DNA from: Linyphia triangularis | Lineage: Eukaryota; Arthropoda; Arachnida; Araneae; Linyphiidae | Length of the DNA stretch: 64,000 nucleotides | Assembly: GCA_963978545.1 (NCBI GenBank) | Contig: OZ021731.1 | Span: 56,655,242-56,719,241, forward strand | Direction: 5' to 3' | Shown: positions 37,001-46,200 of the stretch, piece after piece | Numbering within the stretch: the first letter of the stretch is position 1 | Layout of the letters: each line of letters begins with the position of its first letter | Position numbers and translations under genes: made by a program | The notes under the pieces: generated by a model | Told to the model about the DNA's origin: nothing | Database searches by the model: none | What the model saw: the letters and a program-made list of their open reading frames with translations, nothing else

Positions 37001-40000
37001 TCTTTATGCCTAATTCCGTGGCTAAGTTCGACAGATCCTCTTTTTTACTTCTTAGAAGAAAAGCCATGGTGGTCTTTAAATTTGGTGGAAATCCAGTGAA
37101 CTTTGTGATATTCGTAAAAATGAAATTAAAAGATAACGACTAAAAGGAAAAAAGCTTGTAGATTTATGTTGTGTGCTTTTCCTCTTTTTTTAAAAAAAAA
37201 TGGAGTATGCTACTAAGAACACTATGAAATTAACGAAGATACATTTTAAAAATGAAGAAATATATTTTTGCAGAAGTTAATCAACTCTCGGTCAATCAGA
37301 TAATTCACAAAAAAGTAAAAGAGTACTACCGTATGAAAAAGGTTTTAGAATTTCATGAACTTTTGTATGAGAACAAGTCGTCAGAAATTTTTTACTGAAA
37401 AGATTTTTTTTTTTCACTTGGACAAGAACACGATAAACATACCAACTTATAATAATGTACTTACTTTGTATTGCATAATATTTTAAAACATAATACTGCA
37501 TAAGTTATGCTTTGTATTGCATAGAAAATTAATTGCATAAGAAATTATAACAGCAGCATTTGGAAAAGTAAACTATGAAAAAGGATGCGAATAATATATT
37601 AAGTATTCAAAACAAAATATTACCCAAGGATACTTTATAAAAAGAACACTTTAACACGATAAGTTTACCTTAGTTAAATCACTTTTAACTTCTCAAAATA
37701 AAAGTAATCACATTCATTAAGAATTTATGTTACTGCTTACGAAAATATATTGAACCCAAAGTTATCGGTCAAAATAATGTATATTGAATGATATTCTTTG
37801 TATTAATTCAGACAAAAAGAATAAAAAGGAATATAAAAACAATTTAAATGTAAGCTATTCTTAGAACAATAATGAAAATATAAATAAAAGACTGCAACAT
37901 CAAATCCTTCAAGGTATCACTTCCGGTTATAGATAAGACCTTTTTTTTTTTATTATTCTTTCTCTTTATTTGTGTTGCGAAGAGTTTACCCAAACAAGAG
38001 GTTTTCAAAAAAAAAAGTAAATAAAAAAACTAGTATGCAATTCTTAGAAAAAGAAAGTATCAATGATTCAGAACTTATCTGAAGGAATAAACTGCTGGCT
38101 TTGAAGACGTCGGTTGTCACTACTTAGAACACAAAATTAATGTAGTAGATGGTTTCGGAACACAGAGCACTAGTCTTGGCAAATTATCCGGTAAGGGCCT
38201 CGGATAAAATTTCAGCACTTCGGGATTGAAGATTCGAAACTTTTAGACGAACACTGATGAAGACGAACACTGATGAGACGTTGAGACACCAGTTGGAAAT
38301 GGCACGCTGCTTGTTGAAGATTCGTTGGCGAAGAATTTCGTTTGAAGCTGGATGCTTTCTGGCTAAGAACGATGACTGGAACTTTGAGAATTTCTTTACG
38401 ACGGGTTCAAATTAATTTAATTGTAAATTTCATCTTCGAGGGGTTCGAAGGAATAAGGATGATTTTCGATTAAAACGGGTGCACTCATGAAAAATATTAT
38501 TGAACTCATGTTACCAAAACGAAACAGGTTACTAGGCATACACTTGTTATTATACCAAATAATTTTGAAAACGAACAAAGAAAAATGAATCGCTACAGGG
38601 ACGTGGTTTATTCAAAAACCAAAAATTATTCGAAATTAAAAAAATTTAGAAGCAATTCCCCTTTCAAAATTCTTTTTCGCTAATCCAGGCCGAGGACCCC
38701 AAAAATATGTGGGGGTTAGTGGTTCGGTTTTTTAAATGTCTAGGGGATTTATTTATTGAAGCAAAAATGAAATAAAAGAGAAATAAACTTCCAAATCAGA
38801 AACGGAAAGTACAATTAAATTTATTGGACGAAACATCACAATCACTTTCAAACAAAACAAAGGGGGGAAAAGTATTAAATATTATTAGCCAAATGGTAGC
38901 ACAAGTCGACGAAAACTAAGTGTTTAATTAGTACATTACCCAATTAGCGAAGTGAGTTGAGTGCACCCAAAATGAACTGACCGATAGAGTGGAGAGCCGG
39001 TGTGCTTCTGCTTAAAAAAAAATCGCGGAGCTCGAATACTTATTCGTAATAACAAAAAAAAAAGAAACATCGTCTTGCAGTGCCATCTGTCTTTACAAGA
39101 GGAAATTGAAATGTACGGTAAACAATTGATATGGGATAATAAAAATCCTACATATATGCTGCATAATTCTTTTTCTTCTTTAGTTACTTAGAAAAAAAAT
39201 TCATATTTCTAAATAGTTACTTTCATTTTTTCAGCCTGATCGAACTTTTGATATTGTGTTCAGCAATCCTCCCATTAGTTACTTTGTGAAACAAGCAGCT
39301 GGCTGTGAAAAAGGATCCATGCAACCAGGTAATATATGCATGCATTTGTGTTATGAATTGTTTTATACATGTTGAAATCCATTGAAATCGAGGATTTGTT
39401 TTTCTTGACCATAAAGTAAGTCATTAAGTTTCAATATTGCAATAGTTCATTGCATTCACATTCTCATAGTTTTTCATATTGGCAATAATATTTTAGGAAG
39501 CAATTTATAATAAGTAAATGGTAACTAGGTTCTGTACCAAGTGAGCAAATTAGTAGAAAAATCTACCAAGGGCTTGTATATTTTTCAAACTCATGGCTTT
39601 CTACTAAGTAGAATACTTTTTTTTGTTTTAACTTTTTCTATGAGCAAATTTAAATAGTTTATAACTAAACCTCAAGTTTAGTGATTTAACTAATATTGAA
39701 TGCAAAAATGGGCAGGATGCAGTTATACAGGGATGGCATGCCTGCACCAAACTGCGCCAATTTAAATTTCTGATACAACCTGATACGAAACGGCCTTTTT
39801 TTATTTTGGGATTTTGAATAACCGCAAGAAGTCAAAAAGAGGTTAAACCTTCTAAACGAGGAATATTCAAATGTCCCACTTTCAATGTAGCGACAATCCT
39901 GGAATTTGGTACAAATGTGTATGTTTTTATAGCTAAAATGGAAGTAAAATTTCACTATAAAGGTTGAGTATTCAGTTAGTACTATTATAATTGAAAATGC

Positions 40001-40431
40001 CTTTAAATAATATCTTTTGCTTTAACCAAAATATTTGAAAAACATATTATTGTGCATAATGAAAGATTGTAGTAAATAGCTCACCGCAGCCATTCTTTTT
40101 AAAACTGTGTGTGTGAATTTGTTATTTGATATGAACATTTTCTACAGGTCCAAAGGACTGGGCAGGAAAGATAAGCTTGAAGCATGTTTATGAAATAGCA
40201 AAAATAAAAAGCCAGGATGCAGTATTCGATTGTTGGCCTTTGGAAAAAATTTGCCAGAAAATTATTGATGAAGCTCGAATGTGTGGAGTTGCAACTGTTC
40301 CCAAGCTAACTGAAGAAGAGTATTCTGTATTCTTAGAAGAAAGAAAAGAAATTGTGGAACAACAAACTCTTGAATTGGATGAAAAGCGCAAAGCTAAAAT
40401 TCTTAGACAAGCAAAGGCTCAAGTAGCATAG
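28037..40431 (+). CDS. MRPL11: Mitochondrial large-subunit ribosomal protein L11 (uL11m), four exons
   Basis: Exons are 28037-28171, 30845-30940, 39235-39328 and 40148-40431, all with GT-AG borders, giving 202 residues. Residues 29-45 ([17 protein letters not shown]) are the L11 N-terminal signature that packs against rRNA. Exon 2 carries [19 protein letters not shown], typical of the animal mitochondrial form. Exons 3 and 4 ([24 protein letters not shown] and [16 protein letters not shown]) form the rRNA-binding half. The C-terminus is a charged helix ([24 protein letters not shown]). The protein should sit at the GTPase-centre stalk base of the mitoribosome. Length fits the animal family (about 190-200). 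The start is the first ATG ahead of the basic N-terminus. Intron 2 (8.3 kb) holds a 7.1-kb retrotransposon on the other strand. Confidence 0.95.
29336..29612 (+). repeat. Tandem duplication in MRPL11 intron 1
   Basis: About 100 bp beginning GCCTTATTGTTAAAAA (29336) recurs at 29511 as GCCTTACTGTTAAAAA, including CATGATTATTTTTCTT and ATATATTA. The offset is 175 bp. Confidence 0.7.
32043..32489 (-). repeat. 3' LTR of the gypsy element
   Basis: 447 bp, identical to the other LTR except one A/G difference (CAATTAGCAAAG here, CAATTAGCGAAG there) and an A run two bases longer. Confidence 0.95.
32490..32833 (-). other. Region between pol and the 3' LTR
   Basis: 344 bp without an open frame. The sequence adjoining the LTR is mixed rather than purine-rich on the element strand, so a canonical polypurine tract is not evident. 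Confidence 0.5.
32834..34817 (-). pseudogene. pol: gypsy pol, 3' part: RT thumb, RNase H, integrase
   Basis: This frame is open from just after the RT active site to a stop at 32834. It begins with the RT thumb region ([24 protein letters not shown]), then the RNase H part ([31 protein letters not shown]). The integrase part has an HHCC finger (HEKGH ... CVPC) and a D,D-35-E core ([24 protein letters not shown]). A C-terminal GPY/F-like stretch (FLGPYKI) follows; no chromodomain is seen. It is separated from the upstream RT frame by a frameshift, so it cannot be made as one product with it from this copy. Confidence 0.9.
34818..35330 (-). pseudogene. pol: gypsy pol, 5' part: reverse transcriptase fingers and palm
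   Basis: Open from the codon after an in-frame TGA (35331-35333) down to TGA at 34818-34820. It holds the RT fingers and palm ([26 protein letters not shown]) and ends just past the YMDD active-site box. Immediately afterwards the homologous reading continues in another frame, so a small indel lies within about 15 bases upstream of 34818. It is in the same frame as Gag and protease, which suggests the parent element used one Gag-Pol frame. Confidence 0.88.
35331..36470 (-). pseudogene. gag-pro: gypsy Gag C-terminal part and aspartic protease
   Basis: Same frame as the upstream Gag piece, separated from it by TGA at 36471-36473. It contains capsid-like sequence, an Arg/Asn/Ser-rich basic stretch, one CCHC zinc knuckle (C-x2-C-x4-H-x4-C in [14 protein letters not shown]) and a retropepsin with the active-site triplet in [12 protein letters not shown]. 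It ends at a second in-frame TGA (35331-35333) before RT. Both TGA codons could come from CGA by a C-to-T change, which is an inference. Confidence 0.88.
36471..37067 (-). pseudogene. gag: gypsy Gag N-terminal part
   Basis: 198 codons from an ATG in a good context (CCACCATGG) to TGA at 36471-36473. The first ~50 residues ([14 protein letters not shown] ... KPIIKDLI) have a SAP-like helix pattern seen at the start of many invertebrate gypsy Gags. A charged coiled coil built of four 9-residue repeats (EAIEERKRQ type) follows, then capsid-like sequence. The reading continues in frame past the stop. Confidence 0.85.
36786..36893 (-). repeat. 27-bp coding minisatellite in Gag
   Basis: Four 27-bp units (starts at 36786, 36813, 36840 and 36867 on the plus strand) encode the [13 protein letters not shown] coiled-coil repeats. 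Confidence 0.9.
37068..38707 (-). other. Long gypsy 5' leader
   Basis: 1640 bp between the 5' LTR and Gag with no sizeable open frame on the element strand. It should hold the primer-binding site, packaging signals and untranslated leader. It is unusually long for a gypsy element. Confidence 0.6.
38684..38701 (-). promoter_or_regulatory. Putative tRNA primer-binding site
   Basis: Six bases inside the 5' LTR end, the element strand reads TGGGGTCCTCGGCC. The leading TGG fits pairing with a tRNA CCA end. I do not assign the tRNA. Confidence 0.4.
38708..39152 (-). repeat. 5' LTR of the gypsy element
   Basis: 445 bp, near-identical partner of 32043-32489. Read on the element strand it should contain the promoter of the element, although no clear TATA box was found. 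Confidence 0.95.
39830..39979 (+). mobile_element. 3' fragment of the Helitron-like family in MRPL11 intron 3
   Basis: AGGTTAAACCTTCTAAACGAGG, ATTCAAATGTCCCACTT and the terminal phrase GTATTCAGTTAG|T match the copies at 6734 and 53014. The 5' portion is missing. Confidence 0.6.
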
Positions 40432-40475
40432 ACACAATAACTTGAATAATAGTTTGCTGTATATTAGGATGTCTT

Positions 40476-40481
40476 AATAAA
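40476..40481 (+). terminator. Polyadenylation signal AATAAA of MRPL11
   Basis: It lies 45 bp after the stop codon, with a T-rich stretch just beyond. Confidence 0.75.
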
Positions 40482-40499
40482 ATGTTTCATTACCATTTG

Positions 40500-41135
40500 T
40501 GTTTTTAAAGATTTTATATTTTAAAATTAGTTGTTAATTTTATTTTACATTATCCTAACATTTCGAAATGCTGCCTATTTGTAGTGTAGCAATGAAATGT
40601 TCTGATTCTTGAAATTTCCTTGAAATATCACCTTAATGTATATTTGCTGTGTTTGTAGTGTTTCAGTAAAATTAGTTAATTCATTTCTCTTTCTTGCCAT
40701 ACTAAGAGAGGTAAAATTTCAATAATAACTTAAAAATTGCATTTTTCTATAAATTTATTCTCTAATTGACATTTTTTATGTGCTAAGAGTTACATTTAAA
40801 CTGTATTGTGTAAAGTCACAATTAGGTTTAATTATCAGATTAAATATTTCTTGTGTTGAAGATTTATAGTAAAAATTTATATTTTGGTCTATTTTGATCT
40901 TTGGAAGATTTGAAAATATTTATTTTTCTTTTATGGGAGGTAACAGAATGTTGTTTTTCTTGAAATCCTACATAATTTGTAATACAAATAAATGTATAGA
41001 ACATTTACAATGGATCATATTATAATCTATTACATACTTTATTTAAAAAGCCGCACAAGTCCTTTGCAAAACTTAATTGTCGTAAAATCTATGTTTAAAG
41101 TATGCAACTTTGAAATAATTGCCATGGAATCTATA
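40500..41135. other. Spacer between convergent genes, nothing recognised
   Basis: AT-rich sequence downstream of MRPL11 with no open frame or repeat of note. Confidence 0.4.
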
Positions 41136-42126
41136 TCTATATATTTAATAGGCAATATGTTTTTTTGGGTTAGTCCGTCCGCCTAAACTGCTCAACCAAT
41201 TTCAATGATCAAGGTGTCATTTTAAAGGAAATAAGCTGTAGATTTGCCAAAACGTGCCAAAATAATTTATTAACACTTTATTAATTAGTTAAATTTCAAT
41301 ATTTTTCATCATTAAGCTACTACAAAGCCTCAATGATTTTGAATATATGATTGGCAACATCCTTACTTATGTAAACAACAAACCGGCTGCTCGGGGGTTC
41401 AACCAACCAACCAACCGTTGCTAATTTTAAAGCTATCCTTACGTATGTAAACAACAAACCCGTTGCTAATTTTAAAGCTCTTTTTAAACTCTTCGTTTTA
41501 AAGTTGATTTTTTCTGTTTTTCTGAAGCATTTTTATATTAGAGTAATTATTATTTTGAAGTATTTCTATCCAGAAAATGCCTCGCGTTGGACGTCGTTCT
41601 CCCTTACATATGTAAACAACAAACCCGTTACTAATTTTAAAGCTATCCTTACGTATGTAAACAACAAACCCGTTGCTAATTTTAAAGCTCTTTTTAAACT
41701 CTTCGTTTCAAAGTTGATTTTTTCTGTTTTTCTGAAGCATTTTTGCATTAGAGTAATTATTATTTTGAAGTATTTCTATCTAGAAAATGCTTCGCGTTGG
41801 ACTTCGTTCTCTAACGGGGCGACTTATCAGAATAAATAAAAAAATATTAGGACTTCAATGTAAGGGCATAGCTAATGAAATTTTAAGTCAGAATGTTGGC
41901 GGTATATTTAACTTTCTATTATGAAACTTGCAATTTGGGTGTTTTCTCTATTAGGCCTTACATTAAATTTATAAAAATTTGGTTAAATTTTTTATAGCTG
42001 GCAAACCTATTCGAGCGCAGCAAGATGTTTTAACCACAAATTCGAGCGGCAAGGCCGCTCAATCCGAGCGCAGCGAGGCGTTTGGGGGTTGGCGAGCGTT
42101 AGCGAGCAGGGGGCGAAGCCCCCTAG
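41136..42126 (+). mobile_element. Helitron-like element with strong terminal hairpin
   Basis: The 5' end is A|TCTATATATTTAATAGG. The 3' end is a GGGGGC-GAA-GCCCCC hairpin (42109-42123) running straight into CTAG|T, the classic Helitron terminus. No target duplication is visible. The exact start could be six bases earlier (41130). The 3' 140 bp are GC-rich with GCGAGC/AGCGAG phrases. No Rep/helicase is encoded. Confidence 0.78.
41407..41826 (+). repeat. 210-bp tandem duplication inside the Helitron-like element
   Basis: AGCTATCCTTACGTATGTAA begins at 41431 and again at 41641, and the sequence between is nearly the same in both copies. Each unit also has an inner ~60-bp duplication (AAACAACAAACCCGTTGCT). 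Confidence 0.85.
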
Positions 42127-42963
42127 TTGAATATAATTTATTAATTTACTTTCTTGAAACTGCATTTGTCTGAAACATTTTGAGGATTTTTTAAAATTTA
42201 TAAATTGTCTTCATCTAAAATTATTTTCTAATGCTAAATATTATAGTTCATTGTTAATGATACATGTAAATTATACATGTAATGTCACAGGTCAATTGCT
42301 ATATGATGTCACAGTGAGTTCATGGGTTTGTTATTGTTTGTGTTTGGAATATTAAGTTAAAATTTTTCCCATTCAAGTACAGTATAAAGTTCGAAAAATA
42401 TGAGTCCTATTTTAGAAATTAAATGTTTAGAACAATTTTCAAAATTCAATCAAGAACGATTAAAAAACAAAACGCAACTCCTAAGTAGATCATTGCCTTA
42501 GCCACCATGTTTTGAAAATGAATTAAAGAAGAACAAGTTGTTATGATTGGTCCCAATCTGTTGCCATCGATGAAACAACATTTCTAACTCTGCTTTGCAT
42601 AAAGTCCATTCTTTTGTTTTATATTTTACGTAGTTTTATGTGGTATTATTTCCCTTGATTTGGTTCTAAATATTCAAGGTTTTTGTTACTCCTTTTAAAA
42701 ATTGTATTTAAACATTTTATGTGTTCTTGCGCTTTAACATTTAAATAAAACCAGTGCTTTAATATTTTTAAAAACTTTTCTTCAATCAAGCCAAGTATCA
42801 ATTTTTACAGATTGGAAGAAGTTCTGAGACAAGTAGAGGGTCCATGTTATATTACCCAGTGGTTTGAATTTTTTAAAGAATAACTTAATCCTTTAATTAT
42901 TCTAATTTACACAATAGTTTCACATAAATTGAAGACCGAAAACATTTCAACATCAAACATGGT
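42127..42963. other. Spacer between the two convergent genes
   Basis: Unremarkable AT-rich sequence, with no open frame or repeat that I can name. Confidence 0.4.
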
Positions 42964-42969
42964 TTTATT
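42964..42969 (-). terminator. Polyadenylation signal of the small heat-shock gene
   Basis: AATAAA on the minus strand about 280 bp after the stop. Another AATAAA overlaps the stop itself (43249-43254) but would leave almost no 3' UTR. Confidence 0.5.
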
Positions 42970-43249
42970 TTCCAAATGTGCAGAACAATACATCACAGAT
43001 ACATCCAGTTTGTTAAAGCAGAATTGTAAGTGAACATCTGAAGGTGAATATGAACAGCTGAAACCCCATTTTTATGAATTTACTTAAAAAGCCAAACTTT
43101 TATCAATTAAGTTACTCTTTTAATCATGTTAAAACTTTAACTATAAGTTCAAAATTGTTCTTTTTACTTCAATCAAAATAAGATGAAAATCATATGTGCA
43201 CAGTCAGATCAAAACTTTCACTAAATGAGAATACAAAAGTAAGTGATGT

Positions 43250-46200
43250 TTATTTGTTTTCGATTGGAATCATGTGAACGCCTTCTATAGCTGGCAGTGG
43301 AGCCTCGACAGTTAGGACGCCATCTGTGGATAGGGAAGATTTGATGGCTTCTGGATTTGTTCCCTTTGGCAGAAGGAACTCCCGGTTGTATTCCCGGTAG
43401 ACAGACTTGGTGTCAGATTTCTCTTCGTGCTTGGCTTGAACCTAAAATGAAGGAAATACATTCATTACATTTCTCCTTAACCTTTAAGAATTAATATGCA
43501 TGAATGGGTTATAACAAGAAAGACGTGACATTTCACTCTTTTGTTTGATGTTGCGATGTTTATAGTCCTCTCAAACGCAAATACAGTATTTTGCAAACAA
43601 AGGTGCCGATTATATTTTTACGCAATTTTTGGTACTGCCAGAGCAATATTGTGAAAAAAAGAGAAAAAGAAAACTGGCTCATCCCTCACTTGGGATTTTT
43701 TTAAAAAAAAAGTATAGTTTCAACATTATATAACAGGGTTCCCACGATCATTGATAGTCATTAAAAGTGCTTAATATTTTTTAACTTGTTTTCAAGGCTT
43801 TGAAAATGCTTAGAGGTGCTTAAAAGTCCTTGAAAATGCTTAGAGGTCTTTAAAAGTCCTTAATTTTTGCAAATGTTGTATGGCTAACTGTAAAATTTAT
43901 AAAAATACAACTCGGACTTGCTATCTCCGCGTGACCGCCACTTACTTATCTGCACCGTATTGTAATTTTCCCACATGTTTGTACTACGCATCCACCAACT
44001 TGTAACTTTTTTGGTAGAATATACTTTATTAAAAATTTATATATAGACATGATACCTGAAAAAACAATTTTCAACGGTCCTTAAAAAGTTTTTTAGGTCC
44101 TTAAAAGTCATAGATTTTCATTCTGTGATTTAAGTGGGAACCCTGTATAAATTATTAATTAAAACAGAAAATTAATGCATTACTATTGACTGACATTTAA
44201 TTAGTTAATCCAATAGCCATTTTTGAAGAATCAAGGTTTAAACAAAAACTTAAACCACTTTCATATGTGCTATTTACACTCCCTCCTTTCTTAGGCGTTG
44301 GCAGGATTATTTTCATGGGAATGCAGATAGCACACTTTAGGGTGCAAGGCAGGGCCTATTCTAACGGGCAGTCGTGGCCTAATTGGGCAGTTGTAAACTA
44401 AAAATGGGCAGTCGTTAATCCAAAATTGGGCAGTAGTAAAAATCAATTAAAAATATATGTGAGCCAATTATATTTTTATTTCTTCATCTTTCTCTAAATT
44501 GTCAATGTTTTTGTTTTCTTATTTTTGTTAACTTTCCGAAGTTTACCAGGTGCTTAATTTCTTGCAAAGTTATACATATTATTTTTTTATTTTTAATTGT
44601 ATTTATGTAAATTAACCATTTGGTAAAAAAAAATCACTTTTATTATGAATTTTTTCACGTTTTGGGACTTTCCGAGTACAAAAAAGTGGTCGTGAAAAAA
44701 TGACTGTGATATAGCTCCACAAATCAGCATAACTCTTAAGCGTTTTGGCCTACGATGTTGCACTTTTATATACGGATTGGCAGTGGCCCTGGACCTGTCA
44801 TTAGGGTTTTCGTCAAAATTGCTCATGCGCATAAGGTAGCTGCCATTAAATAATTTATCTTTAACAACAATTGCCACAAAACGTTTCTAATGATTTTGAT
44901 CAAATCACTAAGGAGTTCTAAACATCTCCAACTCCGAAAATCTCATAAAAATTCGATTAAATTGTAAAAAGTTGAACAACGAAAGTCTACCATAGAGTTA
45001 TCTTTTTTGGAGCATTGTCCATCAACCACCACTGTACTGTTCCTCCTCAATTCACTTACCCAAGAGTATAAAGTAATTTTTATCGATAAAAAAAAAATAA
45101 TAATAATAATAATAACAACAACTTTGCCAATGTTCTCGGCCAATGTATTAAATATCGCTAATATGACTAATTTTTGTTTAAATTAATGAAAACGAACACG
45201 GTAAATTACACCAATCTATGTCACACTTAACAGTGATCAGTATTATAGTCTAATTGAAAGTTTTGCTACTTTTTACAGCTCTAGTTTTACTTTCGACTTT
45301 GATTATATATTACATTATTAAACCAAACATTAAGTTGCGTTTCAAATTTCTCTTTAAATGCTTTAATGATATGGTTTTTATAAACCTCTTTCTTTTTAAA
45401 ACATTAGCCTTATTATTTTTTTAATTCAGGGATATTTACTATAGAACCATAATTCTTCCCCCAACAAATGTCTTGTTTGCTAAAAAAATATTCGTTCACA
45501 CTTGTTAATATGTATTCAGTATTTCATTTTTATGTGTCGGCTTTTTATTATATTTTTTGAAAATTTAACACGTAAACTGCAATATTAAAGAATTTATCAT
45601 CATAAAAAAGAAATTTCAAGGTACATTATTGATGAAGAGAATTTTATTAACGTTTAAAAATTTGCCAACTCTTGTACAAATGTAGTCAAATTTATGTATA
45701 AATTTTCTCAAATAAAGTATATGTCAAAACTAAGTTTCTGATTATTTGCGGTCTTTAGCTATCCTCTTCATTTTGAGAATAATTGTACACTTTTACTGTC
45801 TAAATATATCTCGGCAGGGCTTATTTTACGAGTAGTCGTGGCTTATTTGAGCTGAGGGGTCGAAATCTCCTCTCCAAGCAGAGGGATTTGGCAAAAACAT
45901 CATCTGTCCTCTTTTCTCCCTGACCTTGAAATAGGGGAGGATACGAAATATATTTCACTTTAGTGTCCACTATCAGCTGATCAGCTCCTCTTCTTCGGCT
46001 GTTTGCGGTCAAACTCCTATTGTGTGTCCTGTCCTTTGGAATTTTCTTGGGAGATGACCACTGTATTTTTAGGGGGTGGGTGACAACAGTTGTTTTGACG
46101 AAACTAGTTAGCGATTCCAAGTCCCAAGATTACAAAAACAGCAATGAATAGTTGACTAGAGGGAAGCGAAAGATACAGTATCTTTCCTTTCCGAAGTAAT

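Larger units (their letters stand above)
32043..39152 (-). mobile_element. Complete Ty3/gypsy LTR retrotransposon, antisense in MRPL11 intron 2
   Basis: The element is 7110 bp with LTRs at 32043-32489 and 38708-39152 (TGT...ACA when read on the plus strand). A possible 4-bp duplication TATA lies at 32039-32042 and 39153-39156, ambiguous because the site is TA-rich. Reading on the minus strand the order is 5' LTR, putative primer-binding site, a 1.6-kb leader, Gag, protease, reverse transcriptase, RNase H, integrase and 3' LTR. The domain order with integrase last is that of Ty3/gypsy. No envelope-like frame follows pol. I see no purine tract just upstream of the 3' LTR. The coding frame is broken in three places. 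Confidence 0.95.
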
